Assembly: GCA_020063565.1 (NCBI GenBank)
Contig: JAICDB010000005.1
Span: 62,001-126,000, forward strand
Source: Clostridiales bacterium
GTDB lineage: Bacteria > Bacillota > DSM-16504 > Desulfitibacterales > JAICDB01
Direction: 5' to 3'
Length of the DNA: 64,000 nt
Part shown: positions 25,533 to 33,589 of the stretch, one piece after another
How positions within the stretch are numbered: the first letter of the stretch is position 1
Layout of the letters: every line of letters begins with the position of its first letter
Translations under genes and position numbers: made by a program
Notes under the pieces: generated by a model
Database searches by the model: none
What the model saw: the letters and a program-made list of their open reading frames with translations, nothing else
Told to the model about the DNA's origin: nothing

Positions 25533-26045
25533 GTTAAACTTGAAAAAATCTTTAAGTTTCGCAAGTCGCGGGTCAACATTATCTATTTTACAATCACATT
25601 TTTCTGTATTTAAATTTTTACCACATTGTGGGCAAAGACCTTTGCAGTTTACAGAACAAATTCTTTTAATAGGTAAAGAAAGAATTATGTTCTGCTTAAC
25701 TAATTCATCAAGCTCTATTATATCACCTTTATATGAATGTAAATTATCATCTTTTTCATCAACGGGAAGTTTTTTATATTTATCTTCTTTTATAAAGTTC
25801 TCCATAAAATTTACGTATATTTCCGTATTGTAAGGTTCAAGACAACGATTACAAATAAGTTTAAAGACTGCAGTGATTTTTCCCCTAACTAATATTTCCT
25901 CACCTGCCACATTCACTTGCACTTTTAATTGTACCGGTTTTACAAACTGAACCTTATCCTGGCCTATCTCAAATCCATCAAACTCTTTTTTAAATATATA
26001 ATTTGCTTCTCGAGAATGCTTTAGTTCTAGAACATTAATTTTCAT
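25530..26045 (-). CDS. ylbN: DUF177 (YceD/YlbN) family protein
   Basis: This family is nearly always encoded next to rpmF. In plants and E. coli it is linked to 23S rRNA processing and accumulation. The 171-residue protein from ATG 26045 shows the conserved ICNRCLEPYNTEI Cys pair in the middle and a C-terminal zinc-knuckle-like VNCKGLCPQCGKNLNTEKCDCK. It ends DPRLAKLKDFFKFN, typical of the family. GTAGGTGACATTC supports the start. Position and motifs agree, and the exact role here is inferred. Confidence 0.9.
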   Translation of the reverse strand: MKINVLELKHSREANYIFKKEFDGFEIGQDKVQFVKPVQLKVQVNVAGEEILVRGKITAVFKLICNRCLEPYNTEIYVNFMENFIKEDKYKKLPVDEKDDNLHSYKGDIIELDELVKQNIILSLPIKRICSVNCKGLCPQCGKNLNTEKCDCKIDNVDPRLAKLKDFFKFN

Positions 26046-26183
26046 GAATGTCACCTACAAAATAAAAACTCTGTATGTATTATACCTAACAGCTCCTAAA
26101 GATGCAAGAAACTAATTAAGGCTGCTGCCATAAAATACAGGCACCAGCCTTTGAGAGCTATGGGTAAATTAAATAATAGCACG

Positions 26184-27455
26184 TTATAAGGAAAAAACTT
26201 TTTCATTATTTCTATTTCCCTGTGAATCATAATCCCAAGAAAAATCTGAATCTGATAACTGCTGCTCTATTATTCTTTTTGTATCGCGAGCAATCATTAA
26301 TTCTTCATTAGTTGGAACAATAACTACTTTTGTCGAAGCTCCCTCTTTAGAAATAATTCTTTCTTCTCCTCTAACATTGTTCTTTTGCTTACTAATTGTA
26401 ATTCCTAAATAATTCATACCCTCACAAATTTTCTCTCTTATATAAATAGAATTTTCTCCTAACCCAGCAGTAAATACTAAAACATCAACACCATTTAGTA
26501 TGGCAACATATGAACCAATTGTTTTCTTAACAACATGAGTAAATACATCTAATGCAAGTTGTGCTCTTTCATTGCCATTTTGTGCAGCCTCTTCTAAATC
26601 TCTAAAATCACTACTTATACCTGAAATTCCAAGCACTCCACTCTTTTTATTGATAAGTTCATTTATTTTTCTAGTAGTTAGGTTTTCTTTTTCCATAACA
26701 AATGGTATTATTGCAGGGTCAATTAACCCACAGCGAGTTCCCATAACCAAACCTTCCAATGGAGTAAAACCCATACTCGTATCCATTACTTTTCCATTAT
26801 TAATGGCACTAATACTAGCTCCATTACCTAAATGACAAGTTATAATTTTACAGTTTTTAATATCCTTGCCGGTTAATTCAGCTGCTCTATATGCTACATA
26901 TTTGTGGGAAGTACCATGGAAACCATAACGTCTGATTTTATGTTTCTGGCATAACTCATATGGTAAAGCATAAGTATAACTTGCAGCTGGCATTGTTTGG
27001 TGAAAAGCAGTATCAAAAACTCCTACCTGAGGTACATTTGGCAATAATCTTTCACAAGCATTTATTCCCATTAATCCAGGAGGGTTATGCAAAGGCGCTA
27101 AATCAATAAGGTCTTCTAATTTTTGCTTTACTGATTCATCAATTAAAACTGAATCACTAAATTTATCCCCACCGTGAACCGTTCTGTGTCCTATTGCATC
27201 AATTTCATCCATACTGTTTAATACTCCATGAGTTTCATCAATTAATGCATTTAATATTAAATTGATGCCTACCTCATGATTTGGGATATCTACTTCAAAT
27301 TGGTATTTATCTTTATCAGTAGGCTTGTGTATAAGTTTAGATCCATCCATACCAATTCTCTCCACTAATCCGCTAGCCAGAACTACTTCATTTGACATGT
27401 TAAACATTTTATATTTAATAGATGAGCTACCACAATTTAAAACTAAAACCTTCAT
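26184..27455 (-). CDS. ackA: Acetate kinase
   Basis: AckA makes ATP and acetate from acetyl phosphate. The 423-residue protein has [29 protein letters not shown], the catalytic Asp in [24 protein letters not shown] and [10 protein letters not shown]. The catalytic core ends around residue 397 ([15 protein letters not shown]). About 25 further polar residues ending in EKVFSL are an unusual extension. AAGGAGGTTTATT precedes the ATG. Its own sigma-A-type promoter is visible upstream. The pduL gene just upstream supplies the matching phosphotransacylase. Confidence 0.97.
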   Translation of the reverse strand: MKVLVLNCGSSSIKYKMFNMSNEVVLASGLVERIGMDGSKLIHKPTDKDKYQFEVDIPNHEVGINLILNALIDETHGVLNSMDEIDAIGHRTVHGGDKFSDSVLIDESVKQKLEDLIDLAPLHNPPGLMGINACERLLPNVPQVGVFDTAFHQTMPAASYTYALPYELCQKHKIRRYGFHGTSHKYVAYRAAELTGKDIKNCKIITCHLGNGASISAINNGKVMDTSMGFTPLEGLVMGTRCGLIDPAIIPFVMEKENLTTRKINELINKKSGVLGISGISSDFRDLEEAAQNGNERAQLALDVFTHVVKKTIGSYVAILNGVDVLVFTAGLGENSIYIREKICEGMNYLGITISKQKNNVRGEERIISKEGASTKVVIVPTNEELMIARDTKRIIEQQLSDSDFSWDYDSQGNRNNEKVFSL

Positions 27456-27539
27456 AATAAACCTCCTTAAATAGTTTTCAGTAAACCGTTAAGCCTAAAA
27501 TATCAACCATTAACCGATAAATATATACCTTTCACTTGT

Positions 27540-27568
27540 AGTATACTACTTTGAAAAAAATGGTGCAA
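27540..27568 (-). promoter_or_regulatory. Sigma-A promoter of ackA
   Basis: Minus-strand TTGCAC (568-563), a 17 bp spacer and TATACT (545-540), about 85 bp upstream of the ackA start codon, leaving a leader in which no known riboswitch is recognised. Confidence 0.7.
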
Positions 27569-27726
27569 TAAAAAAACAAAAGTTTTACTAAAAATGTTTT
27601 GAAAATATAACACTAGCGTTGCTTAAATAAAAAATTAATTTGTCAAGTTATAGATAACCTTGATAATCATAAAAAAATGTAAAAAATCCTGAAAAATTAT
27701 AGAAAATCTTGCCTATGCAAGAAAAA

Positions 27727-27783
27727 ACTCCTTTATAATAGAGATTAAGGGTAGTCCTTACCCAAATCCCTATAAAAAGGAGT
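27727..27783. repeat. 57 bp long inverted repeat near pduL 3' end
   Basis: ACTCCTTT-ATAATAGAGATT-GGGTA on the left is mirrored by TTACCC-ATCCCTATAAAAAGGAGT on the right around a few unpaired bases. It lies 32 bp past the pduL stop. There is no clear T-tract, so it may be a terminator variant or a small mobile-element remnant. Confidence 0.65.
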
Positions 27784-27814
27784 CAAAAATACATCGCTAG
27801 TTAAACCTAAATTT

Positions 27815-28396
27815 TTATTTCTTAAGTATTTTTACAAAATCACCAGAACTTAAAAGTGAAGCATTAGCTTCATCGGTGTCAATATGGAATTCCAACACAA
27901 ACGAAGGTTTGACGCGTACCAGTACATTATGAAATGTTACTTCCCTGGAACCTTTAACATGCACACTTACTCTCTCACCATCAATAACATTAAATTTTTT
28001 AGCGTCAGAAGGTGACATATGGATATGGTGATCAGCTAAAATAACACCTTCTTCCAACTTAATAATATTCTTAGGACCAATAACTATACAACCAGGAGTT
28101 CCTTCAATTTTACCAGATTGTTTTACAGGTGCATTAATACCAAGCTTAAAACTATCAGTTCGTGAAATTTCAACCTGACTTCTGGATCGTATAGGTCCAA
28201 GAACCCTTACTTTTTCTATTGCCCCCTTAGGTCCCACTATAGTAACTGTTTCCTTAGCAGCAAATTCACCTTTTTGACTTAAGTCTTTAATATTAGTCAA
28301 CTCATATCCTTTACCAAAAAGTTCCTCAAGATGCCCTTGCGAAAGATGAATATGGCGATTAGAAACTCCTACGGGAACTAAATAATCATCAGACAT
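27815..28396 (-). CDS. pduL: Phosphate propanoyltransferase PduL
   Basis: PduL-type phosphotransacylase converts acyl-CoA and phosphate to acyl phosphate and CoA. The 193-residue protein has the zinc-ligand histidines in VSNRHIHLS (N-terminal) and LADHHIHMSP (middle), and LEFHIDTDEANA near the C-terminus, matching the duplicated PduL beta-barrel. It lacks the N-terminal microcompartment-targeting helix of Pdu-operon forms, and no shell genes are nearby, so it is probably a cytosolic acetyl-CoA-using enzyme working with the neighbouring AckA. ATG 28396 follows GAAAGGAGAAGAGTTT. Confidence 0.93.
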   Translation of the reverse strand: MSDDYLVPVGVSNRHIHLSQGHLEELFGKGYELTNIKDLSQKGEFAAKETVTIVGPKGAIEKVRVLGPIRSRSQVEISRTDSFKLGINAPVKQSGKIEGTPGCIVIGPKNIIKLEEGVILADHHIHMSPSDAKKFNVIDGERVSVHVKGSREVTFHNVLVRVKPSFVLEFHIDTDEANASLLSSGDFVKILKK

Positions 28397-28705
28397 AAAC
28401 TCTTCTCCTTTCATAAAGTGAAACTTCTTTCAGTAGGGGGGGGCTTCATCCACGAGTCCCTATCTCCCGCTGAAAGTCAATTACCACCAGCATAGTCGGT
28501 GGCTTGATTAGCCCTATAATGGCATTGTTACTTGCAATCCTATAAAGATTACTTTTTTATCCACCATTTCTTTAGGTCTCACTATGCCGTAGTATTTTTC
28601 AATTTTTTGTTATGTTACTCTTTGCCAGTTTATTAAAAATTACTGTTTACACATATTGTACAAGTTTAACTATAATAGTGCAATGCCAAAAAAGAAAACA
28701 CTGTT
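28397..28705. other. Structured intergenic region between pduL and patatin gene
   Basis: About 310 bp without a gene. The part at 28427-28480 is GC-richer, with a run of eight G, and folds through CTTTCAG/CTGAAAG ends enclosing GGGG/CTCCC. A second hairpin CCACC-AGCATAGTC-GGTGG follows. The pattern suggests the end hairpins of an IS200/IS605-type element, but no transposase remains. The rest is AT-rich. Confidence 0.4.
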
Positions 28706-29500
28706 TTATCCATTTTTTCCTATTATAGCTTCTTTAATTTGAGGCAACACTTTTTGTGCAGCTTCCATTCCTATAGATATAGACTCCATGGCACTATCAA
28801 ATCTATTAGGATTTATATGGGAGAGATCAGGTTTAATTAAAATATCTGCTTCTTCATAACATTTCTTGACATGATCTAGTTGCATTAAATCTATCGAATG
28901 GAGTATAACATCAAAAATATTATTAATTGATTTGTGCTTTCCAATTATTCCCCCATATTTAACTTCAACTGCAATTGTAATATCAACACCATGTTCTTTA
29001 ACAAGATTTATCGGTAGGGTATTTAATACTGCACCATCAACATATAGTTTACCATTTATTCGTTGAGGTTCAAAAATTCCCGGAATTGAAATGCTTGCCC
29101 TAACGGCTTGATACACAGGTCCTTTGGAAAATACAACTTCTTCACCGTTTTCTATATCTACTGCCACAACATATAAAGGAATGTTAAGCTCTTCAAAGGT
29201 CAAGCCTTTCGTTAAGAGTTTTAAAAGCTCCTCAATCTTCTTACCTTTGATGAGACCCCATCTAGGAACAGAAACGTCCATATATTGTTGCTGTTTTAAA
29301 TGCTCAGTCATTTTGATAAGTAAATCTATATCACTGCCTGAAGCATATAACGCACCAAATACGCTACCAATACTTGTTCCTGCTATTACATCTATCGGTA
29401 TTCCAGCATCCTTCAACACTTTTAAGACTCCAAGATGTGCAAACCCTCTGGAAGAACCCGCACTTAAAACCAAGCCAACCTTTGGAGTTTTCTTTACCAT
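28706..29500 (-). CDS. ylbK: Patatin-like phospholipase family protein (YlbK/RssA-like)
   Basis: The 264-residue patatin-fold hydrolase has the oxyanion loop SAGSSRGFAHLGVLKVL near residues 14-30, the nucleophile Ser in AGTSIGSVFGAL, and the catalytic Asp in VDGAVLNTLPINL, so the Ser-Asp dyad is intact. The natural substrate is unknown (lipid esters in related enzymes). It is divergent from ylbJ with under 90 bp between start codons. In Bacillus ylbJ and ylbK are also neighbours. AAAGGGGGGATAAC precedes the ATG. Confidence 0.88.
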   Translation of the reverse strand: MVKKTPKVGLVLSAGSSRGFAHLGVLKVLKDAGIPIDVIAGTSIGSVFGALYASGSDIDLLIKMTEHLKQQQYMDVSVPRWGLIKGKKIEELLKLLTKGLTFEELNIPLYVVAVDIENGEEVVFSKGPVYQAVRASISIPGIFEPQRINGKLYVDGAVLNTLPINLVKEHGVDITIAVEVKYGGIIGKHKSINNIFDVILHSIDLMQLDHVKKCYEEADILIKPDLSHINPNRFDSAMESISIGMEAAQKVLPQIKEAIIGKNG

Positions 29501-29584
29501 GTTATCCCCCCTTTTTTATTTGGTCTAAAAATGGGGTTATCTCGTATAGATAACAATGGAAGACTTTTTTGCGAGGTGAATATT

Positions 29585-30796
29585 TTGCCTATAAAGGAAA
29601 ATAAAAATTTACTTTCGAATTTTATAAGCTTTTCACCAATATTTTTTGTATTAATTTGCTTTATTTCAATGATTATTTTTCCACAGCAAGTTTTTAAAGC
29701 ATCACTAAGAGGTTTACAGGCATGGTGGAATGTGGTGTTCCCTGCCCTTTTTCCGTTTTTTGTAATTTCAGAACTTCTCATGAGTTTTGGAATTGTTCAC
29801 TCCTTAGGAATATTATTAGAACCATTAATGAGACCTTTATTTAATGTTCCCGGATCCGGAGCCATTGTAATGGCATTTGGTTATACTTCGGGAGCTCCAA
29901 TTGGTTCCATAATAACAGCCAGATTAAGAAAAGAAGGTATTTTATCTAGAGAAGAGGCAGAACGATTATTTTCTTTTACAAATAATGCCAGCCCCCTGTT
30001 TATGCTAGGTGCAATAGCTGTAGGTATGCTTAATAACCCTGCACTTGGTATAACAATAGCTGGTTCTCATTATCTAGCGAACTTATCTCTAGGAATTATA
30101 CTACTCCGGCACTGGGGCCGTAAATCACAAGGAACTTTGTCTGTTTTTTCACAAAAACATATATTTAAGAATGCTTACGCAGAGTTAATAAAAGCTCATA
30201 ACAAGCAAAATAAACCTCTGGGTAAACTTCTAAGTGATGCAATAAAAAATTCTATAAATACATTGCTGCTAATCGGGGGGTTCATTATTCTTTTTTCAAC
30301 AATAATAGAACTTCTCCAATTGTATGGATTTTTAGACTACATTGCTTACCTTATAAGTTTCATTTTATCTTTTTTAGACCTAGAACTTTCCAGAGCAATA
30401 GCAAGTGGTATAATTGAAATGACTATTGGATCTAAAATTGTTAGCGAAACTGCAGCAAATTTAAACTTAAAAGTTGCTGCCATTAGCTTTATTCTAGGTT
30501 GGGCAGGAGTATCAATCCATGCCCAAGTGCTGGCCATGATAAATGATACAGATATAAGATTCTTGCCATTTCTAGTAACAAGAATATTACACGGACCTTT
30601 AGCTGCACTTATATCATTAACAATATTTAATCCTGTTAGTAATGTATTTAAAAACTGGCACCCCTTACCGCCTGCGGAGATATCCATGGGATTCTATCTT
30701 TATACTTTCTTAATATTTTCTATAATAATTTTGATACTAACAATTATCAGTCTAGCTATTCATTATTTAAAGAAAATATGTAATTATTTATTATGA
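29585..30796 (+). CDS. ylbJ: Sporulation integral membrane protein YlbJ
   Basis: YlbJ is a mother-cell membrane protein required for spore cortex formation in Bacillus. The protein of about 403 residues is strongly hydrophobic with roughly eight membrane segments. It contains the repeated nucleoside-recognition (Gate) motif WWNVVFPALFPFFVISELL and PGSGAIVMAFGYTSGAPIGS. TTG 29585 is preferred because GAGGTG sits 7 bases upstream. An ATG at 29531 in the same frame would add 18 hydrophilic residues without a ribosome-binding site. It is one of the few plus-strand genes here. Confidence 0.92.
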   Translation: MPIKENKNLLSNFISFSPIFFVLICFISMIIFPQQVFKASLRGLQAWWNVVFPALFPFFVISELLMSFGIVHSLGILLEPLMRPLFNVPGSGAIVMAFGYTSGAPIGSIITARLRKEGILSREEAERLFSFTNNASPLFMLGAIAVGMLNNPALGITIAGSHYLANLSLGIILLRHWGRKSQGTLSVFSQKHIFKNAYAELIKAHNKQNKPLGKLLSDAIKNSINTLLLIGGFIILFSTIIELLQLYGFLDYIAYLISFILSFLDLELSRAIASGIIEMTIGSKIVSETAANLNLKVAAISFILGWAGVSIHAQVLAMINDTDIRFLPFLVTRILHGPLAALISLTIFNPVSNVFKNWHPLPPAEISMGFYLYTFLIFSIIILILTIISLAIHYLKKICNYLL

Positions 30797-31237
30797 CGTT
30801 TTTTGTAACTCATTTCTACCTTGTTTAATAGCTTCCAAAGCTTTTTCCATGCTTTGTTCAAGTTTACTTAAAACTTCATCAGCATACTGGTTTGCACCCA
30901 ATTTAATTTCCCTGGCAACTTTATTAGCCTGATTAATTATTTCTTCAGCCTGATTTTTTGCTTCTTTCACTATTTCACTTTCCTGTGCCATTTCACTAAT
31001 CTTAGCTTGACTTTCATTAATAAGTCGCTGGGCTTCCTCTTTAGCTTCTTGAATTACCCTATCTCTTTCTCTTGCTATCCAGCGCGCCTGTCTAACTTCT
31101 TCAGGAAGGTCTGCACGTAAAGTATCAATAAAGTCAAGAAGCTTTTCCTTATCCAAAATCACTTTATCTGACAAAGGAATCTTTGTACCTTCATCTACTA
31201 ATTGCTCCAACTCATCAAGCATAGCATAAATATCCAT
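30791..31237 (-). CDS. DivIVA-like coiled-coil protein of unknown function
   Basis: The 148-residue protein is almost wholly alpha-helical and charged. A short N-terminal segment (MDIYAMLDELEQLVDEG) is followed by a long coiled coil with repeated alanine-rich heptads (QEAKEEAQRLINESQAKISEMAQ, AKNQAEEIINQANKVA), similar to the ATP synthase b-subunit or DivIVA style. No catalytic motif is present. It lies 3 bp after rsmD, where Bacillus has coaD, and converges with ylbJ with a 6 bp overlap of 3' ends. Function is not known. A role in division or sporulation scaffolding would be a guess. Confidence 0.75.
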   Translation of the reverse strand: MDIYAMLDELEQLVDEGTKIPLSDKVILDKEKLLDFIDTLRADLPEEVRQARWIARERDRVIQEAKEEAQRLINESQAKISEMAQESEIVKEAKNQAEEIINQANKVAREIKLGANQYADEVLSKLEQSMEKALEAIKQGRNELQKTS

Positions 31238-31240
31238 TTA

Positions 31241-31798
31241 CTACCCTCCCCGAAAATCTTCCACTTTCTTAAAATATAAAACTTGTGTATCGCCATAACG
31301 AGACGTTTTAATACAAGTAAGATTTTCTATACTTTGCGGATAATCATTTTTTGTTGAGGCTTCTAAAACTACAATTCCATCAGGTTGTACAACTGTATCT
31401 ATCTTTTTTAAGAGCGGAATAATGTTTGGCATATTATAAGGTGGATCCATAAATATTATATCAAATCTTTCGTTCTGAATTTTTTCTAATGCAGAATTAA
31501 CATCTATTGGATATATTATTATTTCCTTATTAGAGCAGATTTTTAAATTCTCCCGTAATATTTTTAAAGCGCCTGACCAATTTTCAACAAATATACATCT
31601 ATTTACTCCCCTACTTAAGGCTTCTATGCCGATGGCGCCACTCCCTGCAAATAGATCAAGAAAGGAATGACAATTTTTTAAAATAGGCGCCAAAGTATTA
31701 AAAATTGCTTCCTTTACTCTATCTGTAGTAGGTCTTGTTCTAATACCTTTTGGTGCTTTGAGCCTTCTTCCCTTATATTCTCCACTTATTACCCTCAT
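31241..31798 (-). CDS. rsmD: 16S rRNA (guanine966-N2)-methyltransferase
   Basis: RsmD methylates G966 of 16S rRNA in the 30S head. The 185-residue Rossmann methyltransferase starts MRVISGEYKGRRLKAP and has the SAM motif FLDLFAGSGAIGIEALSRG. The N6/N2 amine methyltransferase catalytic motif is DIIFMDPPYNMP. It is the ylbH equivalent at the start of the ylb cluster. The ATG has only a weak GGATGTGG upstream. Confidence 0.95.
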   Translation of the reverse strand: MRVISGEYKGRRLKAPKGIRTRPTTDRVKEAIFNTLAPILKNCHSFLDLFAGSGAIGIEALSRGVNRCIFVENWSGALKILRENLKICSNKEIIIYPIDVNSALEKIQNERFDIIFMDPPYNMPNIIPLLKKIDTVVQPDGIVVLEASTKNDYPQSIENLTCIKTSRYGDTQVLYFKKVEDFRGG

Positions 31799-32102
31799 TA
31801 AACCACATCCATTATAACATTTTTTTTAGTTTTTTACGTTAATATGTATATTTTAAACATCCACAGTTCATAATATTTACTGGTAAAGCAATTTACCAGA
31901 AGAGCTTAGAGGTTATTTTCCTAATAACCCTCCCCCATGAGCTCTTCCTCCGGTTTCTCCTCTCCCAAGGTCCTTAGTTTGTAATAAGACATTATGTCTT
32001 TTTCGGGCTAAGGACTACAAAAAACAGTCGCCAGTAATAGGCGGCTGTTTTTTTTATAACAAAATGCCTCCTACCCGAGGCATAGTGGATAAAATTTGCT
32101 TT
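31799..32102. ncRNA. Unidentified structured intergenic RNA candidate
   Basis: No gene occupies this stretch, yet it contains a chain of hairpins: TGGTAAA/TTTACCA (31881-31899), AGAGCT.../AGCTCTT enclosing GGTTATT/AATAACC (about 31900-31946), GTCCTTAG.../CTAAGGAC enclosing AAGACAT/ATGTCTT (about 31970-32016), a terminator (32022-32057) and ATGCCTC/GAGGCAT (32064-32083). GC content is higher than in neighbouring gaps. I could not match it to tmRNA, 6S, SRP RNA, RNase P or a known riboswitch. Strand is uncertain. The terminator has the longer T-tract on the plus strand. Confidence 0.4.
32020..32060. terminator. Strong bidirectional terminator
   Basis: ACAGTCGCC-AGTAATA-GGCGGCTGT with A-rich and T8 flanks works in both directions, with TTTTTTTT on plus and TTTTTT on minus. 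It closes the structured region and shields rsmD from the DUF2197 gene. Confidence 0.8.
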
Positions 32103-32252
32103 AAATAAGTGTTCGAAAAGGAGCACGACCCGGCGCTTAACCCGGTATTGATTTAGAGGTTAATCGTTACTAGCATCGACGTTTGAAAGCATTGAGTAAA
32201 CCAATAAAAATTCGAAGTGAATTTCGCGCGGATTTTTCGTACATTATCTTAA
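32103..32252. repeat. Dispersed repeat, copy C (long form)
   Basis: The left end AAATAAGTGTTCGAAAAGGA differs at one base from the reverse complement of the 20 bp core of copies A and B. The right end GATTTTTCGTACATTATCTTAAA matches 19 of 23 bases of the other end of copy B. The roughly 105 bp interior is unlike A and B. The right end contains the TAA stop codon of the DUF2197 gene. Confidence 0.75.
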
Positions 32253-32416
32253 ATTGGCCTTTGAGGTTCATGCTTTTTACTTGCTTGATATTTCAAACGA
32301 TTTTCGCATTCCCAGCAAATAAAATTTTCCTTAGGATTTCTTGCTAATTTTTGATAGTCTTTATGTATTTTGGTAATTTCCTGCTTTTTACCGCAAATTG
32401 AACATTTAACTTCCAA
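32249..32416 (-). CDS. DUF2197 (YlaI-like) zinc-ribbon protein
   Basis: The 55-residue protein reads MEVKCSICGKKQEITKIHKD at the start and later ENFICWECENRLKYQ. Two CxxC pairs about 30 residues apart fit a small zinc ribbon of the DUF2197/YlaI type. The start is TTG at 32416 with GAGGAGATGTAAGAA upstream. Function is unknown. It is divergent from gpr with about 100 bp between start codons. Its stop codon lies inside dispersed repeat copy C. Confidence 0.75.
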   Translation of the reverse strand: MEVKCSICGKKQEITKIHKDYQKLARNPKENFICWECENRLKYQASKKHEPQRPI

Positions 32417-32517
32417 TTCTTACATCTCCTCTCTACCTTTACAGTATAACACTCGGTAATAAATTTCTCAACTTGTGGAAAAATATTAGCATTAAGCGAT
32501 AAAAGGAGGTAAAAAAA

Positions 32518-33492
32518 TTGCGATTAGAAATTTTTACAAAGTTTTCCAGTCAACTTGATCTTGCAGTTGAAGCCCATGACTTATTAAAAGGTCAAACCGG
32601 ACAGGAAGTTTCAGGAGTACAGGAAGAAAAAAAAGAACATAAAAATGCAACTGTGCGTACAATAAAAATTTTAAATGAAACTGGTGCTCAGAGGATGGGT
32701 AAAAAACGCGGTACATATATTACTATTGAAGCGCCTGGATTAAGAGAAAACAATAGGCAGGTCCATAAAGAGTTAGCAAATATTCTTGCAGAAAACCTGC
32801 GGCCTCTAATTGCTAACCTCGGTATAAAACCGGAACAGCCTATACTTGTTGTTGGACTTGGAAACTGGGATGCAACACCGGATGCTCTCGGTCCAAGAGT
32901 CGTACAAAACGTACTTGTTACTCGTCACCTTTATGAATACGCACCTCAAGAATTAACGGGAAACCTTCGTTCGGTAAGTGCAATCTCACCTGGTGTCTTA
33001 GGGATTACAGGAGTCGAAACGGCTGAAATAGTTAAAGGAGTAACAGAAAAAATAAATCCCGGAGCAGTAATAGCAATTGATTCATTGGCAGCTGGGGATT
33101 TAAACAGAATTAACACAACAATTCAAATCGCTGACACAGGAATAAATCCAGGTTCAGGCATTGGTAACACGAGGAAAGGACTTAATAAAGAATATTTAGG
33201 AGTTCCGGTAATAGCCCTGGGGGTTCCTACTGTAGTTAGAGCTGCAGTATTAATTTTTGCTGCATTTAATCAACTTTTAGAAGAAACACCTGAAATAGAC
33301 AAGTATTTAAATCAGCAAAATGCTGAAAAGGCGCTAAATGAAGTATTAAAACCTTTCGGTGGGGAATTGACAGTAACACCTAAAGAAGTAGATGACTTGA
33401 TCACAAATACTGCTAAAATTTTAGCTGCCGGAATTAACCAGGGGCTACATAGTGCCATTGGACCAGATGATTTTGGTTTGTATCTTCATTAG
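32518..33492 (+). CDS. gpr: GPR endopeptidase (SASP protease)
   Basis: GPR is the aspartic-type germination protease that cleaves small acid-soluble spore proteins when spores germinate. It is made as a zymogen. The 324-residue protein starts MRLEIFTKFSSQLDLAVEAHDL (propeptide region) and contains YITIEAPGLRENN, LVVGLGNWDATPDALGPRVV, GITGVETAEIVKGV and AIDSLAAGDLNRI, all family hallmarks. The start is TTG with a near-perfect AAAGGAGGTAAAAAAA. It faces its own substrates, the two SASP genes just downstream on the other strand. Confidence 0.96.
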   Translation: MRLEIFTKFSSQLDLAVEAHDLLKGQTGQEVSGVQEEKKEHKNATVRTIKILNETGAQRMGKKRGTYITIEAPGLRENNRQVHKELANILAENLRPLIANLGIKPEQPILVVGLGNWDATPDALGPRVVQNVLVTRHLYEYAPQELTGNLRSVSAISPGVLGITGVETAEIVKGVTEKINPGAVIAIDSLAAGDLNRINTTIQIADTGINPGSGIGNTRKGLNKEYLGVPVIALGVPTVVRAAVLIFAAFNQLLEETPEIDKYLNQQNAEKALNEVLKPFGGELTVTPKEVDDLITNTAKILAAGINQGLHSAIGPDDFGLYLH

Positions 33493-33544
33493 TTTTTTTG
33501 GTGAAAAATGCATAATTTCCACTTAAATGAAAATACTAGAATTA

Positions 33545-33588
33545 AAGGGCAAGCTAATACTTGCCCTTAAGAACTACCGAAAGGTAGA
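33545..33588. terminator. Terminator pair between gpr and SASP gene
   Basis: AAGGGCAAG-CTAATA-CTTGCCCTT (33545-33568) is a 9 bp stem serving the converging gpr and SASP genes. A second small stem CTACC-GAAA-GGTAG follows at about 33575-33588. T-tracts are short. Confidence 0.6.
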
Positions 33589-33589
33589 G

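Larger units (their letters stand above)
27456..27814. other. ackA-pduL intergenic region
   Basis: The 359 bp hold the ackA promoter (27540-27568) and a 57 bp inverted repeat (27727-27783). The remaining roughly 160 bp are AT-rich with no gene recognised. The gap shows that ackA and pduL are probably transcribed separately although they are adjacent and in the same direction. Confidence 0.6.

Noticed and set aside
27610..27623. CACTAGCGTTGC shared in inverse orientation with 63741-63752
   Set aside because: 12-mer coincidences are expected in 64 kb, and no longer similarity surrounds them.
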